From: Bacillota bacterium
GTDB lineage: Bacteria > Bacillota > Clostridia > DSM-8532
Length of the DNA stretch: 64,000 bases
Direction: 5' to 3'
Assembly (NCBI GenBank): GCA_023415825.1
Contig: JAEZJF010000024.1
Location: 124,001 to 188,000 of the forward strand
Translations under genes and position numbers: made by a program
The notes under the pieces: generated by a model
What the model was told of the DNA's origin: nothing
What the model saw: the letters and a program-made list of their open reading frames with translations, nothing else
Database searches by the model: none
Shown here: piece by piece, positions 35,439-44,455 of the stretch
Numbering within the stretch: position 1 is the first letter of the stretch
How the letters are laid out: each line of letters opens with the position of its first letter

Positions 35439-35849
35439 TTATTTCACTTCCTCTAAAAAATCTGTATAATTTTTGATATATTCGTTTGAATCATATAGTT
35501 CACTTGCTAAAACTAAAAGAATGGAATCTGATGAAAATTTATACATTTCCTTCCAGATCATGTTGGGTAAATAAATCCCTTCATTTGGCTTGTCTAGAAC
35601 AAATACTTCTTCCGATTTCCCATTTTTTACTTTTACTTTAGATGAACCACATAAATTAATTAAAACGAACTTTGTACGCCTGTTTGCATGGTATCCTCGG
35701 ACTACATCTCCATCGGAACCATATATATAGAATATTCTTTTTATGTCAAATGGAATATCCTTTAATCCTTCAACTACTACTAACTTACCTCGGTCATCAC
35801 TATTTTCTTTAAAGGTAAGCATTTTAACCTTGTCTATTTGCGTTGACAT
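35439..35849 (-). CDS. fdtA: dTDP-4-keto-6-deoxyglucose 3,4-ketoisomerase, FdtA/QdtA type cupin
   Basis: A 136-residue single cupin of the WxcM-like/FdtA family, which moves the keto group from C4 to C3 of dTDP-4-keto-6-deoxyglucose. The core VVRGYHANRRTKFVLINLCG and IYLPNMIWKEMYKFS fit the family. The active-site pair, usually His-x-His as I recall, reads His54-Ala-Asn56 here, so activity may be altered. It is embedded with fdtB-like, GNAT and rml genes, which supports the assignment. Product stereochemistry (Fuc3N or Qui3N) cannot be decided. Confidence 0.8.
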   Translation of the reverse strand: MSTQIDKVKMLTFKENSDDRGKLVVVEGLKDIPFDIKRIFYIYGSDGDVVRGYHANRRTKFVLINLCGSSKVKVKNGKSEEVFVLDKPNEGIYLPNMIWKEMYKFSSDSILLVLASELYDSNEYIKNYTDFLEEVK

Positions 35850-36379
35850 TATTTATTCCCCCATAATCTTATATTACATGCTTTATACTCTTCTTTCATC
35901 ATCCTAAACCATTTTAAGCTTTTAAGTTCTCCTCTTAAATTAATGTGGTGATAAGATTCGCCTTCATAAATAAATCCTATTTTTTGGTAAAACTTTATAG
36001 CATGTTCATTCTCAGACAGCACGTTAAGATAAATACGCTCTAGCCCAAGCTCCTCAAATGCAAATTTCAGAATTTCAATTGTTGCAAAACGCCCGGCTCC
36101 TGTTCTTTGCGCGCTTGACCTTAAAGCAATTGCATATTCACCATTTTTCGCATTGATGTCTAAGTTCTTTAAGCTAACTGTTCCTAGATATGTATCTTCA
36201 TCATCTGTAATTGCGAAATTGTATGAATTCCTATTATTTTGATTATTTTTTATAAATTCAAGTACAGAAATGAAAGTTACTTTATCTGGATCAAATCGAA
36301 AATAACGGTTAATTTTTTCATCTTTCATCCATTCTTCCATATATGGTGCATCTTTTTCTTCTAGTTTTCTAAGTGTCAT
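35849..36379 (-). CDS. GNAT-family N-acetyltransferase (RimJ/RimL-like)
   Basis: A 176-residue GNAT protein. Motifs: MTLRKLEEKDAPYMEEWM at the start, the acetyl-CoA loop region QRTGAGRFATIEILKFAF, and YLNVLSENEHAIKFYQKIGF. It overlaps the fdtA-like start by one base and follows the fdtB-like gene by five. It is the probable acetyltransferase for the 3-amino group of the dTDP sugar. Known FdtC/QdtC enzymes, as I recall, are left-handed beta-helix proteins, so a GNAT in this slot would be a non-orthologous replacement. That role is inference from synteny. Confidence 0.82.
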   Translation of the reverse strand: MTLRKLEEKDAPYMEEWMKDEKINRYFRFDPDKVTFISVLEFIKNNQNNRNSYNFAITDDEDTYLGTVSLKNLDINAKNGEYAIALRSSAQRTGAGRFATIEILKFAFEELGLERIYLNVLSENEHAIKFYQKIGFIYEGESYHHINLRGELKSLKWFRMMKEEYKACNIRLWGNK

Positions 36380-36384
36380 TTTCT

Positions 36385-37482
36385 TTATCCCTCAAATAAA
36401 TTAATAGCATTAATAACGTAGCTTTGTTCATCCTCTGTCATACCATTATATATGGGTATTGATAATACTTCATCCGCGTATTTCTCTGTAATTGGCAGTA
36501 CACCACGTTCTAAATTTAAATACTTATATGCTTCAGAAAGATGTGGAGGTATGGGATAATGAATAATTGTGCCAATACCCTTCTTGTTCAGATAATTCAT
36601 TAAATTATCTCTTTTACTTGTATGAATAACAAATTGATGCCAAATAGATGTAGCTCCCATTCTTACCTTTGGAAGTTCAATGCATGGATTTTTTAATTCA
36701 GATAAATATCTTTGGCTGATTTTTATTTTTTCTTCTACCAACTCGTTTAAATGAGAAAGTCGAACCCTAAGTAAACCCGCCTGCATTTCATCCAAGCGGG
36801 AATTGGTACCCACGATCATGTTATAATAACGTTTTTCACTACCATAATTACGAAATACTCGAAATTTTTGGGCGAGTTCCTCATTATTTGTAACAATAGC
36901 TCCTGCATCGCCAAAGGCACCAAGATTTTTAGAAGGATAAAATGAAAAACACCCAACATCTCCGAAGGTCCCAGTCATCTTGCCATTATAGCATGCACCA
37001 TGTGACTGAGCACAGTCTTCAACTACTCGAAGATTATATTTATGAGCCAGTTCTACAACAGTATCCATTTTTGAAGCTTGTCCATAAAGATGCACAACCA
37101 AAATTGCTTTTGTTTTTGGTGTAATTTTCTCTTCAATCTTTAAAGTATCTATATTGTTATATTCATCTGGTTCCACGAATATCGGTGTAGCACCATTCAT
37201 TGTAATTCCCATGACACTTGCTATGTAAGTATTGCCTTGGACAATAACCTCGTCACCTTCTCCAATATTTAAAACACGAAATGCAATCCATAAAGCGTCA
37301 AGACCATTAGCCAGTCCTACACAGAACTTAGCAGTTGCATAGGAAGCAAACTCTTCTTCAAAAGCTAAAACTTCTTTGCCAAGAATATACCAACCGGAAC
37401 GCAGCACTTCAAGTGCCTTATCTTCAAATTCTTTTTGATACATGAAAAAACCCCTATCAAGGCGATTTGGCATAATTTTCAT
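36385..37482 (-). CDS. fdtB: DegT/DnrJ/EryC1/StrS aminotransferase, FdtB/QdtB-like
   Basis: PLP-dependent sugar aminotransferase of 365 residues. Motifs: LANGLDALWIAFRVL, VVEDCAQSHGACYNGK, the PLP-lysine segment FSFYPSKNLGAFGDAG, and RNYGSEKRYYN. The PSKNLGAFGDAG form is the one seen in 3-amino sugar enzymes such as FdtB, QdtB and TylB, unlike the GNKI form of the two C4 aminotransferases in this window. It would aminate C3 of the dTDP-3-keto sugar made by the FdtA-type enzyme. Part of the long operon with gaps of five to six bases. Confidence 0.88.
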   Translation of the reverse strand: MKIMPNRLDRGFFMYQKEFEDKALEVLRSGWYILGKEVLAFEEEFASYATAKFCVGLANGLDALWIAFRVLNIGEGDEVIVQGNTYIASVMGITMNGATPIFVEPDEYNNIDTLKIEEKITPKTKAILVVHLYGQASKMDTVVELAHKYNLRVVEDCAQSHGACYNGKMTGTFGDVGCFSFYPSKNLGAFGDAGAIVTNNEELAQKFRVFRNYGSEKRYYNMIVGTNSRLDEMQAGLLRVRLSHLNELVEEKIKISQRYLSELKNPCIELPKVRMGATSIWHQFVIHTSKRDNLMNYLNKKGIGTIIHYPIPPHLSEAYKYLNLERGVLPITEKYADEVLSIPIYNGMTEDEQSYVINAINLFEG

Positions 37483-37488
37483 AATTAT

Positions 37489-39339
37489 TCACTTCCTATT
37501 TTTCATTTCACAACGTCTTACAATTAAATTATTAATTTCGATATTATCTAAAGGAATGGTTATAAGACGAAATTGAACTTCATCGGCAGGGACTTCTACG
37601 CCTGTATATATAATACCTGCGTAATGATTGTCTTCTCTATTCAACACAATATTTTTATCTTGTTCTACTTTATCATATTCAGCTCCAGCATACAAATCAG
37701 CATAAAATAATTTTGTGTCTGTCTCCATAGCATCAGTTTCAAACTTAAAATAGTAGTACTCATTCGCCGAAACATTAAACTGAGTGGTCCATATATTCAC
37801 ATCATTAATCTGACTTAAATTAATTTTATCTACGGATGCGACCGTTTCTCCCATATATATTTGGTCTTCCAAAACCCATGGTTTATTTTTTATTAGTAAT
37901 GTCGCATTATCTACACTTGCAAGAATAGACCCTATAATCGCAGTCCAAACCAACAGTACCGCAAAAAAGCTACCTATTACAACAGTAGCCTTACTTTTTA
38001 TAAGAGACTTAATATTATGAAAGTTTAGTTGATAGCATAGGTACCCATATAGCAAAAAGTAAAAAGAAATGAAGAAGCGAACTTCTGGTGCTCCAGGAAT
38101 GATCATTAGGCAAGGTAAAACTATACAAAGTAAATATGAACCATTTTTTTTCAACCAAACACGTCGTGAATTTTTATTACTAACAATAATACCTAATGCG
38201 CCAATAAACCAAATTAATACATTCATCAAAAACTTAAGACTATTATCTTTATAAAACTCTTCACTATAAACATCATCAGAAATATTACTAATATAACTAA
38301 ATATATGTCGAGTATAAATACCCGCAAAATCAAGAGGGTATTTTAAATATAATTTTACTAACGCGCCAATATTAAATGTTTCTATGTTGATGTTTTCTTC
38401 ACGGAGTATCTTACTCCCAGTTTCATCAGAAAACATTACCCCACCTAACGTATTGTAGGTCTCTGTACTCCCTGTGTAACTTTCATATCTCTGGATGTTT
38501 ATTCCCCAATGAAGTTGGGAGATTTCCAGATTTGTACTGTAATTATTGAGTTGTTCTGTCATAACCCTAGGAGTAAACTTACCAGTATATTTCTCATTAA
38601 TTTTAGCCTGAGGAAATGCAATTAGAGCTGCACCAATTAAAGCAACAATAGTTATGGAGACTAAATATTTTGTTGGTTTTTTTCTGTTGATAAACAGGAA
38701 AACTAGTCCAGCAAGTATTACAGCATATTGGTATACTGCACGTGTATTGTATGCTGCATATAGCAAAGCACCACAAAAAAAACCATATAAAAGGAACTTA
38801 ATAATGCTTTTCTTCTTATTTTCAAAGCTTTGTTTTGTTGCTGTTTGCATAAGTGCAAGTGCAGTCATAAACATAGCCATAGCTGGTAGATCAGATAAAG
38901 GGCAGGTAATAACATCTTTCCAAAATATGCATATTATAGTAGAAAACAGAACAGATCCAATTATTCTCCGTTTTGGAGCAATGTGGACATCGAGAATTAT
39001 AGGAATAACTTTGGCAATCAGTATTGCTAGAATAGCACTGTTAGTAATCATAAATAAAATATGATCATTATTGAAAACAACTCTCCCAGTACCTTTAAGT
39101 ACGAACATAATAAAAGGGTAGAAATAGCCACGGAATGTTTCTGGAAAATCTAAAAATGAAAACCCGTTTTCCCCCATCATACTATTGGCTATACTCCAAT
39201 AATATGAGCTATCAAAAGGGTAGGTTTTAATGTTCCACATTAAGCTTGCAGATAAAATAAATATAAAGACAATTCCAACAGCTACCCAATCATATCTAAG
39301 TCTTATCCGATCTTCTTGATTATCTACACCATTCACCAT
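37489..39339 (-). CDS. Polytopic membrane protein, likely GT-C glycosyltransferase with extracytoplasmic beta-domain
   Basis: A 616-residue protein with about 11-13 hydrophobic helices. An acidic first loop follows the first helix (TYPFDSSYYWSIANSMMG), as in GT-C enzymes using polyprenyl-phosphate sugars. The last about 100 residues form a soluble module (YADLYAGAEYD, VEVPADEVQFRL) that closely resembles one in the YfhO-like protein at 41702-44455. AAGGAG precedes the ATG, which overlaps the gtrA stop. With GtrB and GtrA next to it, a role like GtrC (final transfer outside the membrane) is likely. Acceptor unknown. Confidence 0.65.
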   Translation of the reverse strand: MVNGVDNQEDRIRLRYDWVAVGIVFIFILSASLMWNIKTYPFDSSYYWSIANSMMGENGFSFLDFPETFRGYFYPFIMFVLKGTGRVVFNNDHILFMITNSAILAILIAKVIPIILDVHIAPKRRIIGSVLFSTIICIFWKDVITCPLSDLPAMAMFMTALALMQTATKQSFENKKKSIIKFLLYGFFCGALLYAAYNTRAVYQYAVILAGLVFLFINRKKPTKYLVSITIVALIGAALIAFPQAKINEKYTGKFTPRVMTEQLNNYSTNLEISQLHWGINIQRYESYTGSTETYNTLGGVMFSDETGSKILREENINIETFNIGALVKLYLKYPLDFAGIYTRHIFSYISNISDDVYSEEFYKDNSLKFLMNVLIWFIGALGIIVSNKNSRRVWLKKNGSYLLCIVLPCLMIIPGAPEVRFFISFYFLLYGYLCYQLNFHNIKSLIKSKATVVIGSFFAVLLVWTAIIGSILASVDNATLLIKNKPWVLEDQIYMGETVASVDKINLSQINDVNIWTTQFNVSANEYYYFKFETDAMETDTKLFYADLYAGAEYDKVEQDKNIVLNREDNHYAGIIYTGVEVPADEVQFRLITIPLDNIEINNLIVRRCEMKNRK

Positions 39340-39719
39340 TAGTTCTCCTTAAATGCCCATAATTTACTAAAAACATAGTTGTATGGTACTGTAATACAAA
39401 GTGTTAATATGGGAGCGATTCTGTCAGAAATAAATAGAATATCTACCCAAATATACATCGTAACTAGGTTTATTACTAATGAAGTAATATAAACAATATA
39501 GTATTTTACAATTGAGTCTTTCACAGCTTTACCACTTTTAAATACCCAATGCTTATTGAGTAAGTAACCGCTGATAGAACTAACGAAATACCCTGCAATA
39601 CTTGCAAGTAAATAATTAGCTTGCAGCATAATGAGGATATAATATACAGCAAGAGAAATTACTGTATTGCTTGCTCCCACAAGACCGAACTTAATAAACT
39701 GTACAAGCTTTTCTGGCAT
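39339..39719 (-). CDS. gtrA: GtrA-family membrane protein
   Basis: A 126-residue protein with four hydrophobic helices and the typical start QFIKFGLVGASNTVISLAVYY. The stretch GYLLNKHWVFKS and the C-terminal YVFSKLWAFKEN are GtrA-family marks. Members are thought to flip undecaprenyl-phosphate-linked single sugars to the outer face. It lies between rmlB and the GT-C-like gene, in one operon with gtrB. Confidence 0.93.
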   Translation of the reverse strand: MPEKLVQFIKFGLVGASNTVISLAVYYILIMLQANYLLASIAGYFVSSISGYLLNKHWVFKSGKAVKDSIVKYYIVYITSLVINLVTMYIWVDILFISDRIAPILTLCITVPYNYVFSKLWAFKEN

Positions 39720-39746
39720 ATGTTCCCTTTTCTCAAATCAAAATTA

Positions 39747-40766
39747 CTATCTGTTTACATACATCTTGTTGTAGTAATCCTGATACTCTCCACTTGTTAC
39801 ATGCTCCATCCATTCACGATTTTCAACATACCACTGAATAGTTTTTACAATACCCTTTTTAAAAGATGTCTTTGGCTTCCAGCCTAATTCTCTTTGAATT
39901 TTTGATGAATCTATAGCATAACGCATATCATGCCCTGGACGATCTTTTACGAATGTTATTAAATCTTCGCTCTTGCCAAGTTCTCTAAGTATAACTTTTA
40001 CAACTTCGAGATTTGTACGTTCGTTATTTCCGCCAATGTTATAAATCTCACCAACTTTTCCCTTGTGTATAATCATATCAATGGCAGAACAGTGATCCTC
40101 TACATATAGCCAATCACGGATATTCTCACCTTTTCCATATACAGGTAAATTTTTATTGCTTAGTGCATTGGATATTATAAGTGGTATAAGTTTCTCAGGA
40201 AAATGATACGGTCCATAATTATTGGAACAGCGTGAGATCGTTACAGGTAAATTATATGTTCGATAATATGCCTGTACTAATAAATCGGCACCTGCCTTCG
40301 AAGCTGAATAAGGACTAGATGTATGTATAGGAGTATCCTCAGTAAAAAACAAGTCCGGCCTGTCCAGTGGTAGATCACCATAAACTTCATCAGTAGAAAC
40401 TTGATGATAGCGTTTAACACCAAACTGACGGCAGGCATCCAAAAGCACTTGTGTGCCTAACACGTTTGTTCTTAAAAATAGTTCAGGATTCTCAATTGAC
40501 CGATCAACATGACTTTCTGCTGCGAAATTAATAACTATATCAGGTTTCAGGTTTTCAAAAAGCTTCTTTATCGCTTCTCTATCAGCAATATCCGCTTTTA
40601 TAAACATAAACTTGGGATTTCCAATTGCAGCTTTAAGCGTTTCTACATTACCCGCATATGTAAGGGCATCAAGGCATATAATATTGTTTTCCGGATATTT
40701 TTCTAGCATATAATGAATAAAATTCCCACCAATAAATCCGGCTCCACCAGTTACAACTATTTTCAA
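39747..40766 (-). CDS. rmlB: dTDP-glucose 4,6-dehydratase
   Basis: Extended short-chain dehydrogenase of 339 residues. NAD-binding VTGGAGFIGGNFIHYML, the catalytic segments STDEVYGDLP and YSASKAGAD (Tyr-x-x-x-Lys) and NNYGPYHFPEKLIPL are RmlB hallmarks. It converts dTDP-glucose to dTDP-4-keto-6-deoxyglucose. Paired with rmlA but with no rmlC or rmlD in the window. The product therefore more likely feeds the 3-amino sugar genes of the same operon than L-rhamnose. Confidence 0.97.
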   Translation of the reverse strand: MKIVVTGGAGFIGGNFIHYMLEKYPENNIICLDALTYAGNVETLKAAIGNPKFMFIKADIADREAIKKLFENLKPDIVINFAAESHVDRSIENPELFLRTNVLGTQVLLDACRQFGVKRYHQVSTDEVYGDLPLDRPDLFFTEDTPIHTSSPYSASKAGADLLVQAYYRTYNLPVTISRCSNNYGPYHFPEKLIPLIISNALSNKNLPVYGKGENIRDWLYVEDHCSAIDMIIHKGKVGEIYNIGGNNERTNLEVVKVILRELGKSEDLITFVKDRPGHDMRYAIDSSKIQRELGWKPKTSFKKGIVKTIQWYVENREWMEHVTSGEYQDYYNKMYVNR

Positions 40767-40794
40767 CTAAAATCACCTCTAATTAAAATATAAA

Positions 40795-41661
40795 CTACCT
40801 TCCAACAATTTTCCTTAAGTATACGCCATAAGGAGATTTACCATATAAATCAGCACTGTTAATTAACTGATCTTTTGAAATCCATTCACTGTGATAGGCT
40901 ATTTCTTCAAGGGCTGCAATTTGGATTCCCTGTCTTGTCTCAATTGCCTTAACAAATTCTGAAGCATCATTCAGGGAATCAATAGTTCCTGTATCAAGCC
41001 AAGCATATCCACGCCCCAAGGTAATCACATTAAGTACATTATTTTCTAAATAAATTCGATTTAAATCTGTTATTTCTAGTTCACCGCGGTTAGAGGGTTT
41101 TAAACTTTTTGCATACTTACATACATTTTCGTCATAAAAGTACAATCCAGTTACAGCGTAATTTGATTTTGGATGGGCTGGTTTTTCTTCTATTGACAAT
41201 GCTTGTCCATTATGATCAATTTCAACCACTCCAAATCGCCTTGGGTCATCTACAAAGTATCCGAATATTGTTGCACCTTTTTTGTTTTTAACAGCTTTTT
41301 GTAAGCTTGATGTAAACCCAGCACCATAAAAGATATTATCTCCAAGAATCATAGCACATCCTTCTCCTGCTATGAACTTCTCTCCAATAATGAAGGCTTG
41401 AGCAAGTCCGTCTGGTGAGGGCTGTTCAGCATAAGAAAGTTCAATACCAAACTGGTGGCCATCACCTAATAGTCGTACGAAATTAGGCAAGTCGTGCGGG
41501 GTTGATATGATGAGTATTTCTTTGATTCCAGCCAGCATAAGCACTGACAGGGGATAAAAGATCATGGGTTTATCATATATAGGTAGTAACTGTTTTGAAG
41601 TAACCATTGTTAATGGGTATAGTCGTGTCCCTGAACCTCCAGCTAAAATGATTCCTTTCAT
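40795..41661 (-). CDS. rmlA: Glucose-1-phosphate thymidylyltransferase
   Basis: Nucleotidyltransferase of 288 residues making dTDP-glucose. Motifs: [36 protein letters not shown] (start of the substrate loop), [27 protein letters not shown] and [11 protein letters not shown] 41661 is used because GGGGG lies about eight bases upstream. First committed step of the dTDP-sugar branch, 28 bases before rmlB. Confidence 0.97.
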   Translation of the reverse strand: MKGIILAGGSGTRLYPLTMVTSKQLLPIYDKPMIFYPLSVLMLAGIKEILIISTPHDLPNFVRLLGDGHQFGIELSYAEQPSPDGLAQAFIIGEKFIAGEGCAMILGDNIFYGAGFTSSLQKAVKNKKGATIFGYFVDDPRRFGVVEIDHNGQALSIEEKPAHPKSNYAVTGLYFYDENVCKYAKSLKPSNRGELEITDLNRIYLENNVLNVITLGRGYAWLDTGTIDSLNDASEFVKAIETRQGIQIAALEEIAYHSEWISKDQLINSADLYGKSPYGVYLRKIVGR

Positions 41662-41701
41662 ATTCATTTCCCCCAAAAATTAATCATCACACAACGGTAT
41701 A

Positions 41702-44455
41702 TCAAGAAGCAATCTTATCTTTCTTTTTTTCTATTATAATAACATATATTGCTATAACCAGGGTAAGAAAGCTGATACCTCCTCCAAGATAAATACTGAT
41801 AGGTCGGAATCTGAACTCAATTATACTATCCCCTTCAGGAACTTCAACACCTTGTATTAAACCATTAACCATATAAATGGGCACTTTTTCTCCATTAACA
41901 TAAGCTTTCCATCCTGGATAATAGTTCTGAGAAAAATTAATGAAAGAACCCGCTGTCGAAGATACTTTTGCACGAATGCTGTTGTTTTTAAATTCTATAC
42001 CGCTTATTTCTGTATCTATACCTATCAAGTCCATCTTTTTAAAGTTTTCAATATAGCTTGTATCATCAAGTGAATAGTTGAGTACGTTAGTATAAATGTC
42101 TTCTACTTTAGAAATAGACTCAACCTTTCGGGGAGTATATAGGATGTCCTTTGCATTACTATTGATATAGATTTTAGTTTTCTCATCAGAATAGTAGGGA
42201 ACATATATATTACTTATCTTTTCAGTCTCCATTTTAGTTACTGAAAAATTCTGAATTATTCCTTCATTGTTGGGGAGCCCTACAAACCGTACATAAACAA
42301 CACTGTTGGCAGGGATTTCACCAGAATTTATGTAAGCATTATACTCTTTCCTGTCTTCGGTAAGTGTTAATGTAACTTGCTGTCCCGGAGCATCATATAA
42401 TTCACCTGCATAGAAATCAACATAATACATGTCTTTTTCACTATCATGAAATTCACCACTAAATGATATTTTGTACAACGTATTAGGAGTTATATCGATC
42501 TCCTTGGCATAAACAAATAATTCTCCATTCACATCGGGTATAGTAATCTGACTTTCATTTAACACATACTCTCCGGCTCCTCTCAGTTTTACGATACTAC
42601 TATCACTCCCAATCAAATCATATGAGTCAATAATATATTTAACACCAAGCATGGAAAGAAGGCTATTTTGGTACCTTAAGTTTTGTGCAGCCTTAAGACT
42701 TCCTGTCAGTAACCCAGAAAAATTTATATCAGCAGTAGGTTCCTGTGAGAATAGTCGGTATATCCTAGGATTATTAATTGATATATATGCGTTTATCGCT
42801 GGAAGTTCCTTTGCCATGGCTGTATTTTGAGAAATTATACTCGTATGACCTCCGTCTATACTTGGAAATGCGTCCCATATCTTATAATTCCCTATATCAG
42901 CAGAGAGTTTTTTAGAAGCGGAATCCTTAAGCTGCAGAGCATCTAGCGTTGCAGGATTGCTTTGGGTTGTGAATGGATATGTTTCAATGATAGATATCAA
43001 CATTACAAATAAACAAAATACACTGAAAGCATGGTTATAACGAGTGTCAGAAAGTTTGGCGCTCAATCTAAATAACAGGAAAGTAAGTAATGCAATAAGA
43101 ATAATAAACAATGTATCTTTAATAAAAGCCTTGTTGAAATATCGATAAATATTTTTCATTTGGTCTTCATGAAATCCATTTGCACCTTGCATAATCAGTA
43201 CAGAAACTACAGCAATTCCAAGAACAAGAAGTATGCCTGCTACAAAAAATACCACAAATCTAAAAAGTGCTTTTACATCTTTCCCCTCCTGTAATCTTGA
43301 TAATGTATAACCACAAATGACAAATGCAAAAAATATGAATACAAATAATATTCTTGAGGTACAACGCATGTTTCCAACAAGAGGAATGTTATAAAGCACC
43401 TTACTTAATGGCGGTATATGCGCTTGTGCAGCAAATAAAAATGTCCCCACCATTAAAAATGATGATAGCCTAATTCTGAAATCATGGAAATAACGTATAA
43501 TTCCAAAAATAACAAGTACAAGAACAAAATGGCCAAGAAATAATTCAATATCCATTTCTGAGGATACATAACCACCAAAGCTTTGCACTATATTTTCTCC
43601 AAAGATATAGGGAAAAAGCATTTGAAGCAGCTTTATAAAGTGTATAGAGTATGATCTAAACATATCCTCTGTCATATTTGAAGAACCCGCTTGGCTGTAT
43701 TCCTTTAGCATCTCAAGTGTTGGAATTAGCTGCAATGCTATGAGTCCAAAATATGTAGACAACCATATTGCGCCATGAAGTAGCATTTTTTTAATTTTTA
43801 TCCGATTATGGAGACCCATTGCCAGAATATAAATAAATACTACTATGTCTGTATACATTACATCTTGAACAAAGGCATTATAGAATTGCATTGACATGGC
43901 AAAAGATGAGAAGATAAGCCATTTTAATTTTCCTGTTTTCAAATATTTTTCTATATAATATAGAATAACTGGGAGGTAAACAATGCTCGTTATAATCATA
44001 AGATGCCCTTTTCTAAACCCACCCATGTGTATGGAAAACAGGTAAATAAATGCCAGGCATACTGAAGAACGTATACTGCACCCGATTTCTTTTAGGTACA
44101 GATAAGCAAAGAATGCTCCAAGGCTGATATGAAAGGAGTAAAAAGTATATAAATACAACTTCTCTGGTAACCAACTAAACAAATTACCAATAATATAGAA
44201 TGCATGGTTACTGATATCGCCTGCAAAGGGTACACCATTAGCAAGATATTTATTCCAAAGTGGAAATTCACCCTCCATAAACGAATTTTTTAAAAATAAC
44301 AAATTGGATGCCGTTCCGTAACCGTCGCCACCAGCAAGGAGTAAATTTTGCATATACAAATCTCTATACACAATAAAAGGAATTATAAACATACAAGCAA
44401 ATATCATTAGGTTAAAATGCCAGCCTATTTCATTATTTTTCAAACTACTTTTCAT
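41702..44455 (-). CDS. YfhO-family membrane protein (probable polyprenyl-phosphate-sugar-dependent glycosyltransferase)
   Basis: A 917-residue protein with about 12-14 hydrophobic helices, a long extracytoplasmic region (about residues 480-880) and a last C-terminal helix. The YfhO-type end NYYPGWKAYVNGEKVPIY and the early loop GGDGYGTASNLLFLKNS are family features. In Bacillus and Listeria, YfhO-type proteins act with GtrB/CsbB and GtrA to glycosylate teichoic acids. ATG 44455 has GGAGG upstream and overlaps rmd by 11 bases. Within the soluble region lies a module (YVDFYAGELYDA, IPANSVVYVRF) shared with the GT-C-like protein at 37489-39339. Confidence 0.82.
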   Translation of the reverse strand: MKSSLKNNEIGWHFNLMIFACMFIIPFIVYRDLYMQNLLLAGGDGYGTASNLLFLKNSFMEGEFPLWNKYLANGVPFAGDISNHAFYIIGNLFSWLPEKLYLYTFYSFHISLGAFFAYLYLKEIGCSIRSSVCLAFIYLFSIHMGGFRKGHLMIITSIVYLPVILYYIEKYLKTGKLKWLIFSSFAMSMQFYNAFVQDVMYTDIVVFIYILAMGLHNRIKIKKMLLHGAIWLSTYFGLIALQLIPTLEMLKEYSQAGSSNMTEDMFRSYSIHFIKLLQMLFPYIFGENIVQSFGGYVSSEMDIELFLGHFVLVLVIFGIIRYFHDFRIRLSSFLMVGTFLFAAQAHIPPLSKVLYNIPLVGNMRCTSRILFVFIFFAFVICGYTLSRLQEGKDVKALFRFVVFFVAGILLVLGIAVVSVLIMQGANGFHEDQMKNIYRYFNKAFIKDTLFIILIALLTFLLFRLSAKLSDTRYNHAFSVFCLFVMLISIIETYPFTTQSNPATLDALQLKDSASKKLSADIGNYKIWDAFPSIDGGHTSIISQNTAMAKELPAINAYISINNPRIYRLFSQEPTADINFSGLLTGSLKAAQNLRYQNSLLSMLGVKYIIDSYDLIGSDSSIVKLRGAGEYVLNESQITIPDVNGELFVYAKEIDITPNTLYKISFSGEFHDSEKDMYYVDFYAGELYDAPGQQVTLTLTEDRKEYNAYINSGEIPANSVVYVRFVGLPNNEGIIQNFSVTKMETEKISNIYVPYYSDEKTKIYINSNAKDILYTPRKVESISKVEDIYTNVLNYSLDDTSYIENFKKMDLIGIDTEISGIEFKNNSIRAKVSSTAGSFINFSQNYYPGWKAYVNGEKVPIYMVNGLIQGVEVPEGDSIIEFRFRPISIYLGGGISFLTLVIAIYVIIIEKKKDKIAS

